Assembly (NCBI RefSeq): GCF_947581785.1
Contig: NZ_CANPVO010000043.1
Coordinates: 1 to 35,906, forward strand
From: Candidatus Palauibacter polyketidifaciens
GTDB lineage: Bacteria; Gemmatimonadota; Gemmatimonadetes; Palauibacterales; Palauibacteraceae
Direction: 5' to 3'
DNA: 35,906 bases
Both the position numbers and the translations under genes were made by a program. Under the pieces are notes generated by a model, which was not told the origin of the DNA, ran no database searches, and saw nothing but the letters and a program-made list of their open reading frames with translations. Below are positions 24,051 to 30,855 of the stretch, one piece after another (position 1 is the first letter of the stretch; every line of letters begins with the position of its first letter).

Positions 24051-24641
24051 TCATCCGCCGTCGTCGCGCCGCCGCTGCGGCAGCCACATCGCGTCCTCGC
24101 GCCCGGCGCGCCGGTTCGCGGCCCGGGCGAGGGTGAACAGCAGATCGGAGAGACGGTTGATGTAGGGGACGACGACTTCGGCGAGATCCGGCTGACCATC
24201 GAGGAGAGCCGTGACGCCCCGCTCGGCGCGCCGACAGACGGTGCGCGCGACGTGCAACTGCGCGGCGAGGGGCGACCCGCCGGGCAGGACGAAGGCATCG
24301 AGTTCAGGAAGCTCGGCGTCCAGCGCGTCGATCCAGGCTTCGAGCGCGTCGATCCGGTCGGCGGAGAGCGCGGGAATCGTGCCCTTTCGCAGCAACCGCT
24401 CCGGGTTCGCGGAGGCGAGGCGGGCCCCGATCGTGAACAGATCCTCCTGGACGGCCGCGAGCGCCGGCCCGGACTCGCCGAGCGTCGCGCCCTCCGGGTC
24501 GAGCGCGAGCGCCACCCCGATCACGGCGTTGAGTTCGTCGACCGTGCCGTACGCCGCGACCCGCGCATCGTCCTTCGAGACCCGCGCTCCGCCGAGGAGA
24601 CCCGTCTCCCCTCCGTCCCCGCCTTTCGTGTATATCTTCAA
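24051..24641 (-). CDS. PduO-type cob(I)alamin adenosyltransferase
   Basis: Transfers adenosyl from ATP to Co(I) corrinoids to make adenosylcobalamin. The 196-residue product opens MKIYTKGGDGGETGLLGG, the ATP-binding N-terminal signature of the PduO/MMAB family (usually YTKTGDxGxT), and later has VVPYINRLSDLLFTLARAANR, the conserved C-terminal helix. Start codon is TTG; no in-frame ATG exists upstream that fits. It is the first gene of the twelve-gene minus-strand run. B12 is relevant to QueG, which needs a corrinoid. No clear cobalamin riboswitch was found ahead of it. Confidence 0.93.
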   Translation of the reverse strand: MKIYTKGGDGGETGLLGGARVSKDDARVAAYGTVDELNAVIGVALALDPEGATLGESGPALAAVQEDLFTIGARLASANPERLLRKGTIPALSADRIDALEAWIDALDAELPELDAFVLPGGSPLAAQLHVARTVCRRAERGVTALLDGQPDLAEVVVPYINRLSDLLFTLARAANRRAGREDAMWLPQRRRDDGG

Positions 24642-24687
24642 TCGAGATTGGCCGTAATGGGGTTTGGCCGCATGCCGCGCGTCGTGC

Positions 24688-24740
24688 GCCAGGCTGAGGG
24701 GCGAACCTTAACAGCCCGCGGCGAAACGCCGCTACCTGGC
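24688..24740 (+). promoter_or_regulatory. Foldable three-way-junction leader upstream of the GGT-like gene
   Basis: Outer stem GCCAGG (24688-24693) with CCTGGC (24735-24740); a perfect inner hairpin GCGGCG-AAA-CGCCGC (24718-24732); and a weaker arm CTGAGG...CCT..CAG (24694-24714). The outer stem ends 8 bases before the AAAGGAG ribosome site. This would be a compact regulatory RNA element if transcribed. No known riboswitch class was recognised. Confidence 0.35.
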
Positions 24741-24762
24741 ACCGTCCAAAAGGAGTCGTGAC

Positions 24763-26559
24763 GTGAAGACCGACGGAACCGACCTCCGACCCGCGGATGT
24801 TCAGTCACGAAGGGCCTTCATCGCGACCGCGGCGGCCGGTGTGGGCGCCGTCGCCTCGGGCTCGCTCGCCGCGTGCGGACCGGACGGCGGGGAGGCCGCG
24901 GCGGGAGCCCCGGATGCGGGGGCCACGGACGCGGGGGCCACGGACGCGGGCGGCGGGATCGTCGTCGCGCGCGGACCCATCGCGGTAGAGGCCGGGATCG
25001 GCGCGCTCAAGCGCGGCGGCAACGCGATCGACGCGGCGGTCGCGACGGCCTTCGCGCAGTTCATCACGACGCCGTTCTCGGCCGGGGTCGGCGGCTTCGG
25101 CTGCATGGTCGTATACGACGCGGTTACCGGACGCGCCACGTCCATCGACTTCCACGGGCGGGCGGGGAGCCGGGCGACGCCGGACATCTACCGGAGCGCG
25201 CTTGAGGGGCGGATCTACGGACACGCAGACCGCTGGAAGGTGCGCGGCGACATCAACCAGATCGGCTATCAATCCGTCGTGACTCCGGGGACGGTCGCCG
25301 GCCTGTGGGAGGCGTGGAGCCGGTTCGGGACGCGGCCGTGGGCCGAACTCGTAGAGCCGGCGATCCGGCTCGCCTACGACGGCTTCGAAATCCCCGGCGC
25401 CCTCGCGCGCGGCTTCACGACCCGGACGGAGTCGTCCTCGGGCGTCGTCCCGTTCTTCACCAAGGTCCAAACGACCGACGCCTCTGCCCGCATATTTCTC
25501 AACAACGGAGTACCGTGGCGGGCGGGGGAACGGCTCGCGCAGCCCGATTACGGCCGCACGCTCGAACTCATCGCCGCGGGCGGCGCCGATGTGGTCTACC
25601 GGGGCGAGATCGCCGAGCGGATCGCGGCGGACTTCGAGCGCAACGGCGGCCTCCTCACGATGGCCGACCTCGAGGCGTACACGCCCGATGTCTACGACCC
25701 GGTGCATGGCACCTACCGCGGACACGACGTGTTTTCGAACGCTCTGCCGGGCAGCGGCGCGCAGGTCATCGAGATCCTGAACCTACTCGAGGGCTACGAC
25801 GTGCCGGGTCTCGAACACGGGAAGGCGGACCACGTCGAACTGCTCGGCCGCGCCCAGATCCTCTCCTTCATCGACCGGCGCCGGTACCACGGCGACCCGA
25901 AGTTCATCGACGACCCGACGGACATCCTCGTGTCGAAGGACCGCGCGGCGGAACTGAGAAGCTTCATCGACCGCCGCGAACTTCCGCCCGACGTTGTGGA
26001 GGAGCCGCCGGAGGGACCCGACACGACGCACCTTTCGACGGCGGACCGGGCCGGGAACTGCGTGGCGCTCACGCACACGCTGGGTTCCGCGTCGGGGGTC
26101 GTCACCGACGGGCTCGGCTTTACCTGGAACAACTGCATGTTCCAGTTCAACCCGGTGGCCGGACGTCCCAACAGCATCGCACCCGGCAAGGCGCGGATCA
26201 CGGGGATCTCGCCGGCCATCGTGCTGCGGGACGGGCAGCCCATCCTCGTCACGGGAGCGGCGGGCGGCACCCGGATCCTGGGCGCCGTCCAGCACACGAT
26301 CAGCAACACCGTCGATTTCAACATGTCGGCGCTCGAAGCCGTCTCCGTCCCGCGCTGGCACTGGGAGGACCACCTCCTCGAGCTGGAGCCGCAGTTGTAC
26401 CACCACCTCAGGGAGGAACTCGAGGGACGCGGTCTGGACGTCGCGAACGACGCGTTCGTCGCGCAACTCCACGCGGTCGGAATCGACCCCGGTACGGGGC
26501 AACTCACGGGAGGACCGGACCCGCGCGGGTGGGGCGGAGGATCGGCCACGGCAGGTTGA
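24763..26559 (+). CDS. Gamma-glutamyltransferase-family Ntn-hydrolase, TAT lipoprotein, divergent active site
   Basis: A 598-residue exported protein. SRRAFIATAAAGVGAVASGSLAAC (15-38) is a twin-arginine signal with a lipobox Cys38, followed by an AGATD repeat linker. The GGT fold is clear: GGNAIDAAVATAF (85-97), and the self-processing DTTHLSTAD with Thr421 as predicted nucleophile; Thr439 and oxyanion Gly501-Gly502 are kept. But residues that hold the gamma-glutamyl group in E. coli GGT differ: Arg114 to His131, Asn411 to Gly441, Gln430 to Cys458, Asp433 to Gln461, Ser462-Ser463 to Thr480-Gly481. It probably matures into two subunits but acts on another substrate. GTG start with AAAGGAG at 24749-24755. 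Confidence 0.88.
   Translation: MKTDGTDLRPADVQSRRAFIATAAAGVGAVASGSLAACGPDGGEAAAGAPDAGATDAGATDAGGGIVVARGPIAVEAGIGALKRGGNAIDAAVATAFAQFITTPFSAGVGGFGCMVVYDAVTGRATSIDFHGRAGSRATPDIYRSALEGRIYGHADRWKVRGDINQIGYQSVVTPGTVAGLWEAWSRFGTRPWAELVEPAIRLAYDGFEIPGALARGFTTRTESSSGVVPFFTKVQTTDASARIFLNNGVPWRAGERLAQPDYGRTLELIAAGGADVVYRGEIAERIAADFERNGGLLTMADLEAYTPDVYDPVHGTYRGHDVFSNALPGSGAQVIEILNLLEGYDVPGLEHGKADHVELLGRAQILSFIDRRRYHGDPKFIDDPTDILVSKDRAAELRSFIDRRELPPDVVEEPPEGPDTTHLSTADRAGNCVALTHTLGSASGVVTDGLGFTWNNCMFQFNPVAGRPNSIAPGKARITGISPAIVLRDGQPILVTGAAGGTRILGAVQHTISNTVDFNMSALEAVSVPRWHWEDHLLELEPQLYHHLREELEGRGLDVANDAFVAQLHAVGIDPGTGQLTGGPDPRGWGGGSATAG
24916..24945 (+). repeat. 15-bp tandem repeat in the lipoprotein linker
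   Basis: GCGGGGGCCACGGAC occurs at 24916-24930 and 24931-24945, encoding AGATD twice just after the lipidation cysteine of the GGT-like protein; it lengthens the flexible tether. Confidence 0.9.
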
Positions 26560-26584
26560 CACTTTTCCCAGGCGTTTGTATCCT
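26556..26584 (+). promoter_or_regulatory. Sigma70-type promoter of the tRNA array
   Basis: TTGACA (26556-26561) and TATCCT (26579-26584) are separated by 17 bases, with a GC-rich discriminator, and lie 11 bases before the first tRNA. The -35 box overlaps the TGA stop of the preceding gene. Confidence 0.8.
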
Positions 26585-26595
26585 GCGGGTCGCGC

Positions 26596-26669
<74 letters not shown>

Positions 26670-26674
26670 TCTCT

Positions 26675-26710
26675 CGCCTCGCCTCGCAAAGCTGCGGGGC
26701 GAGGCGTTTT
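26675..26710 (+). terminator. Rho-independent terminator after tRNA-fMet
   Basis: A 13-bp stem (26675-26687 with 26694-26706, one G-T pair), 6-base loop AAAGCT, then TTTT at 26707-26710. It lies 5 bases after the initiator tRNA and before the next tRNA. Confidence 0.85.
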
Positions 26711-26744
26711 GCTCTCCGATCCCTTTTGCGGGACGGGGGTACGA

Positions 26745-26817
26745 TCCGGGGTAGCTCAGTGGCCAGAGCGGGTGGCTGTTAACCACTAGGTCGTGGGTTC
26801 GAATCCCACCCCCGGAG
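26745..26817 (+). tRNA. tRNA-Asn (GTT)
   Basis: Acceptor TCCGGGG pairs with CCCCGGA; anticodon loop CTGTTAA (anticodon 26778-26780); T-loop TTCGAAT; no CCA encoded. Confidence 0.96.
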
Positions 26818-26852
26818 TAGGGCAGCGGGACTCTTGCCACCGGCTGCCAAAG

Positions 26853-26925
26853 GGCTGGGTAGCTCAGGCGGTAGAGCACGGCGCTGAAAACGCCGGTGTC
26901 GGCGGTTCGACTCCGCCCCCAGCCA
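26853..26925 (+). tRNA. tRNA-Phe (GAA)
   Basis: Acceptor GGCTGGG pairs with CCCAGCC; anticodon loop CTGAAAA (anticodon 26886-26888); T-loop TTCGACT; no CCA encoded. Confidence 0.96.
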
Positions 26926-26966
26926 TTGCCACGGGCCGCCATCGGCCGGTTCGCGGGAAGCGGCAG

Positions 26967-27039
26967 AGGGGCGTAGCTCAATTGGTAGAGCACCGGTCTC
27001 CAAAACCGGCGGTTGGGGGTTCGAGTCCCTCCGCCCCTG
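26967..27039 (+). tRNA. tRNA-Trp (CCA)
   Basis: Acceptor AGGGGCG pairs with CGCCCCT; anticodon loop CTCCAAA (anticodon 27000-27002); T-loop TTCGAGT; discriminator G; no 3' CCA encoded. Confidence 0.96.
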
Positions 27040-27042
27040 TCG

Positions 27043-27114
<72 letters not shown>

Positions 27115-27140
27115 TGGAGCAGCTTGGAACGGGATGGCGG

Positions 27141-27215
27141 GCGCCCGTAGCTCAGTTGGATCAGAGCACCGGCCTTCTAAGCCGGGGGTCCCAGGTTCGA
27201 GTCCTGGCGGGCGCG
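27141..27215 (+). tRNA. tRNA-Arg (TCT)
   Basis: Acceptor GCGCCCG pairs with CGGGCGC; anticodon loop CTTCTAA (anticodon 27176-27178); T-loop TTCGAGT; discriminator G. Confidence 0.96.
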
Positions 27216-27243
27216 TGGTAAACAGGGGACGACAACGGCACGA

Positions 27244-27315
27244 GCCCCCATCGTCCAACGGCCAGGACACCACTCTTTCAAGGTGGAGATAGGGGTTCGA
27301 TTCCCCTTGGGGGTA
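27244..27315 (+). tRNA. tRNA-Glu (TTC)
   Basis: Acceptor GCCCCCA pairs with TGGGGGT (G1-T72 wobble at the tip); anticodon loop CTTTCAA (anticodon 27277-27279); T-loop TTCGATT. Confidence 0.95.
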
Positions 27316-27370
27316 CTTGAGCGGACGGGAGCGGCGACAGCCCGTTTGCGGAATACGGAAGTTGAAGCGC

Positions 27371-27443
27371 GGGGCCGTAGCTCAGCTGGGAGAGCGCTGC
27401 AATGGCATTGCAGAGGTCAGGGGTTCGAATCCCCTCGGCTCCA
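27371..27443 (+). tRNA. tRNA-Ala (GGC)
   Basis: Acceptor GGGGCCG pairs with CGGCTCC, including the G3-T70 wobble that identifies alanine tRNAs; anticodon loop ATGGCAT (anticodon 27404-27406). Confidence 0.96.
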
Positions 27444-27503
27444 TCGTCGCGACCCGGGGCGGCTTGCGGAGGCGAGTCCGCGCACGAAGTTGTGACGTCG
27501 TAA

Positions 27504-27576
<73 letters not shown>

Positions 27577-27639
27577 TTCTCCCCCTGCTCCTCGTTCCGC
27601 CGGCCGCCTCGCCTCGCTTCTCAGGGGTCGGCTCGCGCC

Positions 27640-28794
27640 TTACCGGTTCTCGCGCTCCTGCGCGCGCGCGCCGCGCAGGACGTTTTCCAGCGCGTAGTTC
27701 GCCTCGTGGCACGCGTACTCGTACAGGAGGTCCTCCATCTTCACGAACGGAACCTCGCCGCCCCACGCGGTCTCCCACGTGTCGGGGTCGTCGATGAGGA
27801 ACTCGTAGTTGATCGTGTTCGCGTCCACGCGCGTGAGCCGCTCCGTGATCTTCAGGTTCGGACTCGCGCCGAAGAACTCGCGGTAGGCGGTGAGCTGCTG
27901 CGGGTTGAGCTTCGTCGTCTCGATGACGAGGGTATCGTCCTCCCACCAGCCGCGGGAATCCCCGAACCAGGGCCGGATCGCGTCCGGGAAAGATGGCGGG
28001 GCGCCGGTCACATCGGCCTCCCCGGCGCCGGGCGCGACGCCGATAGGGATGATGCGGGTGTCGTGCACCATCTCGGTCATGATCGCGACGTGGTCGGGGG
28101 TCTGCACGATCGTGTAGTTGTTGTTGTAGAAGTAGTTGGGGAGCATCGGAGGGCCGGCGTTGGACCCGAACGAGACGACGCAGCGCTCGGAGAGGGGTCG
28201 GTTCTCGGGGTTGTCGTACTCCCCGTGCCGGCCGCGGGCGGCCATGAGCTGGCCGAGACGCTGCCGGGCCTCGGCGGTGCGCGCGGGGATGCGGCCGTCC
28301 TCCGGCACCATGAGGAGGGAACTGCGCGGTTCTCCGTTCACGACGGCGACCTGATCCCCCCGGTCCAGGTAGAAGAGGTTGTAGCCGCCGGTGCCGCCGG
28401 CCGCCGCCTCAAGGATGAAGTCGCACCCGATGGCGATGCCGCCCTCTGCCGGCGCGTCACGGTCCGGATCGCTGGATCCCGAGTGGGCCTCGATGCACTC
28501 CTGCCGGCCGCCCTCGATCTGGGCGACCTGCTCGGGCGTGAGCACGGCCTCGAACCCCTGAGGCCGCTCGATGGGCGTGATCGTCCCGTTCGTCCAGTTC
28601 CCCTGCAGGTCCGGCCGCCCGTCCGGCGTGCGCGGCACCGCGCCGCCATCCTGGGCGAGCGCGACGGGGATCGACACCGCGGCGACCACCGCCACCGCGA
28701 CGAGCATGCCGGCGACGCTACTCGCGGGGCTTGTCTTCCGGTCGCGCGCGCGAATCCTGATTGTCCTCATCGAAGATTGTTTCTTGTTTTTCAT
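27640..28794 (-). CDS. Secreted protein of unknown function with PDGRPDLQGNWT motif
   Basis: A 384-residue exported protein. After a long basic N-terminus there is one hydrophobic signal segment (about 29-47, SVAGMLVAVAVVAAVSIPVA) and a likely cleavage at ALAQ. The mature protein begins VPRTPDGRPDLQGNWTNGT, a motif I know from many secreted proteins of soil and marine bacteria with no assigned activity. A region around IPIGVAPGAGE to WWEDDTLVIETT is also typical of that group. No catalytic motif is recognised. ATG 28794 is supported by GGAGGTT 7 bases upstream. It is transcribed away from the HigBA operon and converges on the tRNA array. Confidence 0.75.
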   Translation of the reverse strand: MKNKKQSSMRTIRIRARDRKTSPASSVAGMLVAVAVVAAVSIPVALAQDGGAVPRTPDGRPDLQGNWTNGTITPIERPQGFEAVLTPEQVAQIEGGRQECIEAHSGSSDPDRDAPAEGGIAIGCDFILEAAAGGTGGYNLFYLDRGDQVAVVNGEPRSSLLMVPEDGRIPARTAEARQRLGQLMAARGRHGEYDNPENRPLSERCVVSFGSNAGPPMLPNYFYNNNYTIVQTPDHVAIMTEMVHDTRIIPIGVAPGAGEADVTGAPPSFPDAIRPWFGDSRGWWEDDTLVIETTKLNPQQLTAYREFFGASPNLKITERLTRVDANTINYEFLIDDPDTWETAWGGEVPFVKMEDLLYEYACHEANYALENVLRGARAQERENR

Positions 28795-28883
28795 GCGTGA
28801 ACCTCCAGCCGACGCAGGAACTCATGATACGGACAGTTGGTCGATGATTCACGGGGTGCCGATGACGTTCCCCGGCATAGGGC

Positions 28884-28910
28884 TTGCCGTATATCGATAT
28901 GCGATATAGC
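28884..28910 (+). promoter_or_regulatory. HigBA promoter/operator with perfect inverted repeat
   Basis: TATATCG (28890-28896) and CGATATA (28902-28908) are exact inverted arms around 5 bases, AT-rich and 9 bases before the toxin start. TTGCCG (28884-28889) could be the -35 box, with the -10 inside the right arm, so antitoxin binding would block transcription. Confidence 0.65.
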
Positions 28911-28917
28911 ATGACGG

Positions 28918-29199
28918 ATGATTCGGAGCTTTCGTTGCCGGGACACCGAGCAGCTTGCGGCCGGCTATCGGGTGCCCCGGTTCGCGGCCTTCGAGCGAGT
29001 CGCGCAAAGGAAGCTGGCGCAACTGGACGCGGCGGCGACGCTGGAGTTCCTCCGGGTTCCGCCCGGGAATCGTCTCAAGGCCCTGAAGGGTCGGCGAGAG
29101 GGCACCTACAGCATCCGCATCAACGATCAGTGGCGGTTGTGCTTCCGCTTCGAGCGCGGAAACGCGTACGACGTGGAGATCGTTGACTACCATCGCTAG
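28918..29199 (+). CDS. higB: HigB-like toxin (RelE/ParE superfamily)
   Basis: A 93-residue ribosome-dependent mRNA-interferase-type toxin. MIRSFRCRDTEQLAAG opening, RKLAQLDAAATLEFLRVPPGNRLKAL in the middle and the end block GTYSIRINDQWRLCFRFERGNAYDVEIVDYH match the host-inhibition-of-growth B family, including the conserved Arg/Trp of INDQWRLCF and terminal DYH. Toxin gene first, antitoxin second is the normal HigBA order. ATG start; 13 bases before higA. Local base composition is less GC-rich than neighbouring genes, consistent with acquisition. Confidence 0.93.
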   Translation: MIRSFRCRDTEQLAAGYRVPRFAAFERVAQRKLAQLDAAATLEFLRVPPGNRLKALKGRREGTYSIRINDQWRLCFRFERGNAYDVEIVDYHR

Positions 29200-29212
29200 C
29201 GGAGATAAGCCA

Positions 29213-29506
29213 ATGATTGAGCTGGATCCTGTACACCCCGGCGAAATCCTGAAACACGACTTCATGGAGCCGTTTGCGCTGTCTTCCAACGCTCTGGCGA
29301 AGGCCATCGGAGTGACCCCCGCACGAGTCAACGAGATCGTGCGCGGTCGGCGCGGTATCACGGCGGAGACGGCGCTGAGGCTCGCAAGGTACTTCGGTAC
29401 CGACGCCCAGAGTTGGATGAACCTTCAGGATCGCTACGAACTTGTGCTGGCCGAGCGAGTTGTCGGTGACGCACTCGAAACCATCCGTCCACGCGAAGTT
29501 GCGTAG
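29213..29506 (+). CDS. higA: HigA-like antitoxin (XRE-type HTH)
   Basis: A 97-residue antitoxin that neutralises HigB and represses the operon. LDPVHPGEILKHDFMEPF is the family N-terminus and LSSNALAKAIGVTPARVNEIVRG (about 23-45) is the helix-turn-helix, followed by ITAETALRLARYFGTDAQSWMNLQ. ATG 29213 with GGAGA 8 bases upstream is preferred to the in-frame TTG ten codons earlier. The stop lies inside an imperfect hairpin (29494-29516). Confidence 0.93.
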   Translation: MIELDPVHPGEILKHDFMEPFALSSNALAKAIGVTPARVNEIVRGRRGITAETALRLARYFGTDAQSWMNLQDRYELVLAERVVGDALETIRPREVA

Positions 29507-29535
29507 CAACGCTTCGTGAAACGCTGCCCCACATC

Positions 29536-30126
29536 ATGACCGGCGGCGAGCCCGGTCTCTTCTCCTCCCGCCGGGAGAGGCGCCTTTGGATGTGGGCGCT
29601 GGCGGTGGTTGTGGCGATCTACGCGACGGCCGATCTCGCGCGAACGCTGGCGGACGCGCTGCGCGAGAGCGGGCTGCTCGAGCTGGTCCCCACCATGTTC
29701 AGCGCCGGCATGCTCCTGATCGGTGTGATGATCGTGCTCCAGGGGCTGAGGGAGCGCTCGCGCGGCGTGGAAGTCGGCTTTGCGCTCGGCATCGCGGCGA
29801 TCGCCATCATCGGCCTCGCCCGCGGTATCGATGCGGCCGAGCGTTCCCATCTCATCGAGTACGCGGTGCTGGCGCTCATCATCCACGAGGCCCTGGTGGA
29901 ACGGACGACCCACGGGAGGCGCGTCCCGGTCCCGGCCGTGCTGGCCATCGCCGTGACGACGGCGGTCGGCGTGGTGGACGAGTGCATCCAGTTCTTCGTG
30001 CCCAGCCGTACGTTCGACCTGTTCGACATCGGATTCGACCTGCTGGCAAGCGTGCTTGCGGTCGGCTCGAGCGTCTCCATCCGCTGGGTCCGCCGCTGGC
30101 TCGGGCGGTTCCGGCGGCGACGCTGA
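29536..30126 (+). CDS. VanZ family membrane protein
   Basis: A 196-residue protein with about four membrane helices. RSHLIEYAVLALIIHEAL and VDECIQFFVPSRTFDLFDIGFDLLAS (about 103-175) are the paired VanZ signatures (HxxEY and DExxQxFxPxRxxxxxDxxxN-like), here ending in D-FDLLAS. VanZ proteins occur in glycopeptide-resistance clusters, but most homologues are of unknown function; no resistance claim follows. It begins 29 bases after higA, and the VOC gene starts 71 bases after its end. Confidence 0.85.
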   Translation: MTGGEPGLFSSRRERRLWMWALAVVVAIYATADLARTLADALRESGLLELVPTMFSAGMLLIGVMIVLQGLRERSRGVEVGFALGIAAIAIIGLARGIDAAERSHLIEYAVLALIIHEALVERTTHGRRVPVPAVLAIAVTTAVGVVDECIQFFVPSRTFDLFDIGFDLLASVLAVGSSVSIRWVRRWLGRFRRRR

Positions 30127-30197
30127 TGGGCCCCATCCCGCCGGAACCGGGCGACCTCGCCGCTCTCGAGAATCGCCCACCGACGAAGGAGACAACG

Positions 30198-30659
30198 ATG
30201 CCCAAAGCTGACCGTATCGGCACCTGCCTCTGGTTCGAAGACCGCTCGGTCGAAGCGGCCGAGTTCTACGTCTCCCTCTTCCCGGACTCCCGGATCGTGG
30301 AGATCTCGACGGTGAGCGGCGGCCCGGCCAAGGGCAACTCGTTCGTGGTGTTCGAGCTGTCCGGACGCACGTTCCAGGGGATCGACGGCGGCCCGATGTT
30401 CAAGTTCACCCCTGCGATCTCCTTCGTCGTGAACTGCGAATCCCAGGACGAGATCGACCATTACTGGAGCACGCTGGCGGAAGGCGGCCGCGAGGGCTAC
30501 TGCGGCTGGCTCGACGACCGCTTCGGGGTGTCCTGGCAGGTGGTGCCGGCGAACATGGGCGAGCTCATGAGCGCCGACCCGACGCGGGTCATGGACGCGC
30601 TGCTCAAGATGGGGAAGATCGACATCGAGGGGCTGCGGAAGGCGGGCGCGGTGGGCTGA
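30198..30659 (+). CDS. VOC superfamily PhnB-like protein
   Basis: A 153-residue cytoplasmic protein with the PhnB/'3-demethylubiquinone-9 methyltransferase' domain: CLWFEDRSVEAAEFYVSLFPDSRIVEIS, NSFVVFELSGRTFQGIDGG, then DEIDHYWSTLAEGGREGYCGWLDDRFGVSWQVVP. This fold is a metal-binding vicinal oxygen chelate domain; true methyltransferase activity is doubtful for the family and the reaction is unknown. ATG start with AAGGAGACA 8 bases upstream. Confidence 0.9.
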   Translation: MPKADRIGTCLWFEDRSVEAAEFYVSLFPDSRIVEISTVSGGPAKGNSFVVFELSGRTFQGIDGGPMFKFTPAISFVVNCESQDEIDHYWSTLAEGGREGYCGWLDDRFGVSWQVVPANMGELMSADPTRVMDALLKMGKIDIEGLRKAGAVG

Positions 30660-30855
30660 TGGTCGCGCACCTCGTCCGCGAGACATTCCGTTTCTCCCCG
30701 CCGTAGGCAGCGAGCGTCCACTCCCGCGTCTGGGGTTCTTGGGGACGCCACGACCGACGCTGCACGCGTGATCGACCTCCTCCGGGCCCGTGTGCCGAGC
30801 GTGTCCCAGTCGTTACCATCCCTGGCGTGATCGATCCGAGTCAGGAGGTGTTCTC

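Noticed and set aside
24642..24762. Cobalamin riboswitch ahead of the PduO gene
   Set aside because: A B12-related gene follows, but neither the conserved B12 box nor the usual core was found on the minus strand in this short region.
26740..26745. TACGAT as -10 box for tRNA-Asn
   Set aside because: The box touches the tRNA 5' end, so transcription would start inside the tRNA; no -35 at the right spacing.
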